Source of the DNA: Solirubrobacterales bacterium
Lineage (GTDB): Bacteria > Actinomycetota > Thermoleophilia > Solirubrobacterales > Solirubrobacteraceae
NCBI GenBank assembly: GCA_016215085.1
Contig: JACRMD010000346.1
Location: 1-6,607, forward strand
Length of the DNA stretch: 6,607 nucleotides
Direction: 5' to 3'
In this document: positions 6,388-6,607 of the stretch, piece by piece
Position numbering within the stretch: the stretch's first letter is position 1
Layout: each line of letters opens with the position of its first letter
Translations under genes and position numbers: made by a program
Notes under the pieces: model-generated
Database searches by the model: none
Seen by the model: only the letters and a program-made list of their open reading frames with translations
What the model was told of the DNA's origin: nothing

Positions 6388-6425
6388 GACATCGGTCCAG
6401 GTTCCGGTCCGAGCCGTGACATCGG
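6388..6425 (+). repeat. 8-bp direct repeat upstream of the cytochrome gene
   Basis: GACATCGG occurs at 6388-6395 and again at 6418-6425, 30 bases apart start to start (about three helical turns). Both copies are in the gap between the hydrolase stop and the cytochrome start. They could be paired regulator-binding half-sites, but eight bases is short enough to arise by chance. Confidence 0.25.
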
Positions 6426-6454
6426 CGCACGACACGGGAAGACCCGTGCGCCGA
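6422..6454 (+). promoter_or_regulatory. Stem-loop just before the cytochrome start (terminator or translation control)
   Basis: TCGGCGCACG (6422-6431) and CGTGCGCCGA (6445-6454) are perfect inverted repeats of ten bases around a 13-base loop. A second hairpin, CACGGG (6433-6438) with CCCGTG (6443-6448), competes for bases 6445-6448, so the two folds exclude each other. No T-rich tail follows. The right arm ends one base before the first possible ATG (6456) and ten bases before the second (6465). It may end transcription of the hydrolase gene, serve as an operator, or control access to the cytochrome start. Confidence 0.5.
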
Positions 6455-6464
6455 GATGCAAGGC

Positions 6465-6607
6465 ATGAGCAACCAGGGACGGGTGCTCCTCGCGGCAGGG
6501 ACGCTCAGCGCGCTCCTCGCCCTCGGGGCGGGCGCGACGGCGCTGCCTCCACGGGCGGAAGCCAGGATTTCCCTCGAGAAATGCACCCTGTGCCACGGCA
6601 AGACGGA
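6465..6607 (+). CDS. Exported c-type cytochrome (3' end missing)
   Basis: An open frame runs off the right edge with 47 complete codons from the ATG at 6465. Residues 6-26 form a hydrophobic signal peptide or membrane anchor (VLLAAGTLSALLALGAGATA), followed by a short region (LPPRAEARISLEK) and a heme c attachment motif C40-T-L-C43-H44, then GKT. The heme would be attached covalently outside the cytoplasmic membrane, where such proteins carry electrons. The very early CxxCH, in a CHGK context, suits a mono-heme or a multi-heme cytochrome; the missing part decides. The start at 6465 is preceded by AAGG only one base away and by GAG nine bases away, so the site is weak; the in-frame ATG at 6456 would add three residues. 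The gene is separated from the hydrolase by 77 bases containing repeats, so it probably has its own control. Confidence 0.75.
   Translation, partial: MSNQGRVLLAAGTLSALLALGAGATALPPRAEARISLEKCTLCHGKT

Noticed and set aside
4806..6419. Second + strand frame of 537 codons inside the exported hydrolase
   Set aside because: It is an Arg/Ala/Pro/Gly-rich out-of-frame reading of a gene with a signal peptide and a GNSQG elbow.
1..6607. Mobile elements, CRISPR arrays, tRNA or rRNA genes
   Set aside because: I found no transposase or integrase motifs, no spaced direct-repeat series, and no tRNA-like cloverleaf or rRNA-like stretch.

Overview
The window is very GC-rich DNA with third codon positions almost entirely G or C, close gene packing, GTG as well as ATG starts and clear AGGAGG-type ribosome binding sites. 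This points to a high-GC actinobacterium. The gene content (an acidic Ala/Glu-rich protein with a conserved-looking C-terminus, a DUF3891 protein, an exported GH1 enzyme) fits the Thermoleophilia/Solirubrobacterales best, but that placement is inferred from composition and protein style, not from a marker gene.

All supported genes are on the + strand. Positions 1-516 hold the 3' part of an acidic, low-complexity protein, followed by a compact intrinsic terminator (521-542). A run of six closely spaced genes follows: a 63-residue protein of unknown function (579-770), a DUF3891 protein (787-1509), a signal-peptide-bearing family 1 glycoside hydrolase (1511-3067), a short GT2-like glycosyltransferase homologue without a clear DxD motif (3078-3779), a metallo-beta-lactamase-fold-like protein with an altered metal motif (3776-4372), and a large exported alpha/beta-hydrolase (4390-6387). 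Gaps are 16, 1, 10, -4 and 17 bases, so the run could be one transcript.

After the hydrolase lies a short regulatory-looking stretch: a perfect 12-bp palindrome inside the hydrolase 3' end, an 8-bp direct repeat and a strong inverted repeat just before the next start codon. The start of an exported c-type cytochrome (CxxCH motif) then runs off the right edge.

How the genes work together is not obvious. Two encode exported hydrolases (a glycosidase and a lipase/esterase-like enzyme) and two encode cytoplasmic homologues of enzymes whose usual catalytic motifs look eroded. I see no mobile element, CRISPR array, tRNA or rRNA, and no convincing new multi-gene system. The points most worth a second look are the exported archaeal-LacS-like GH1 enzyme, the two motif-altered proteins joined by a start/stop overlap, and the codon-usage break plus palindrome upstream of the cytochrome gene.
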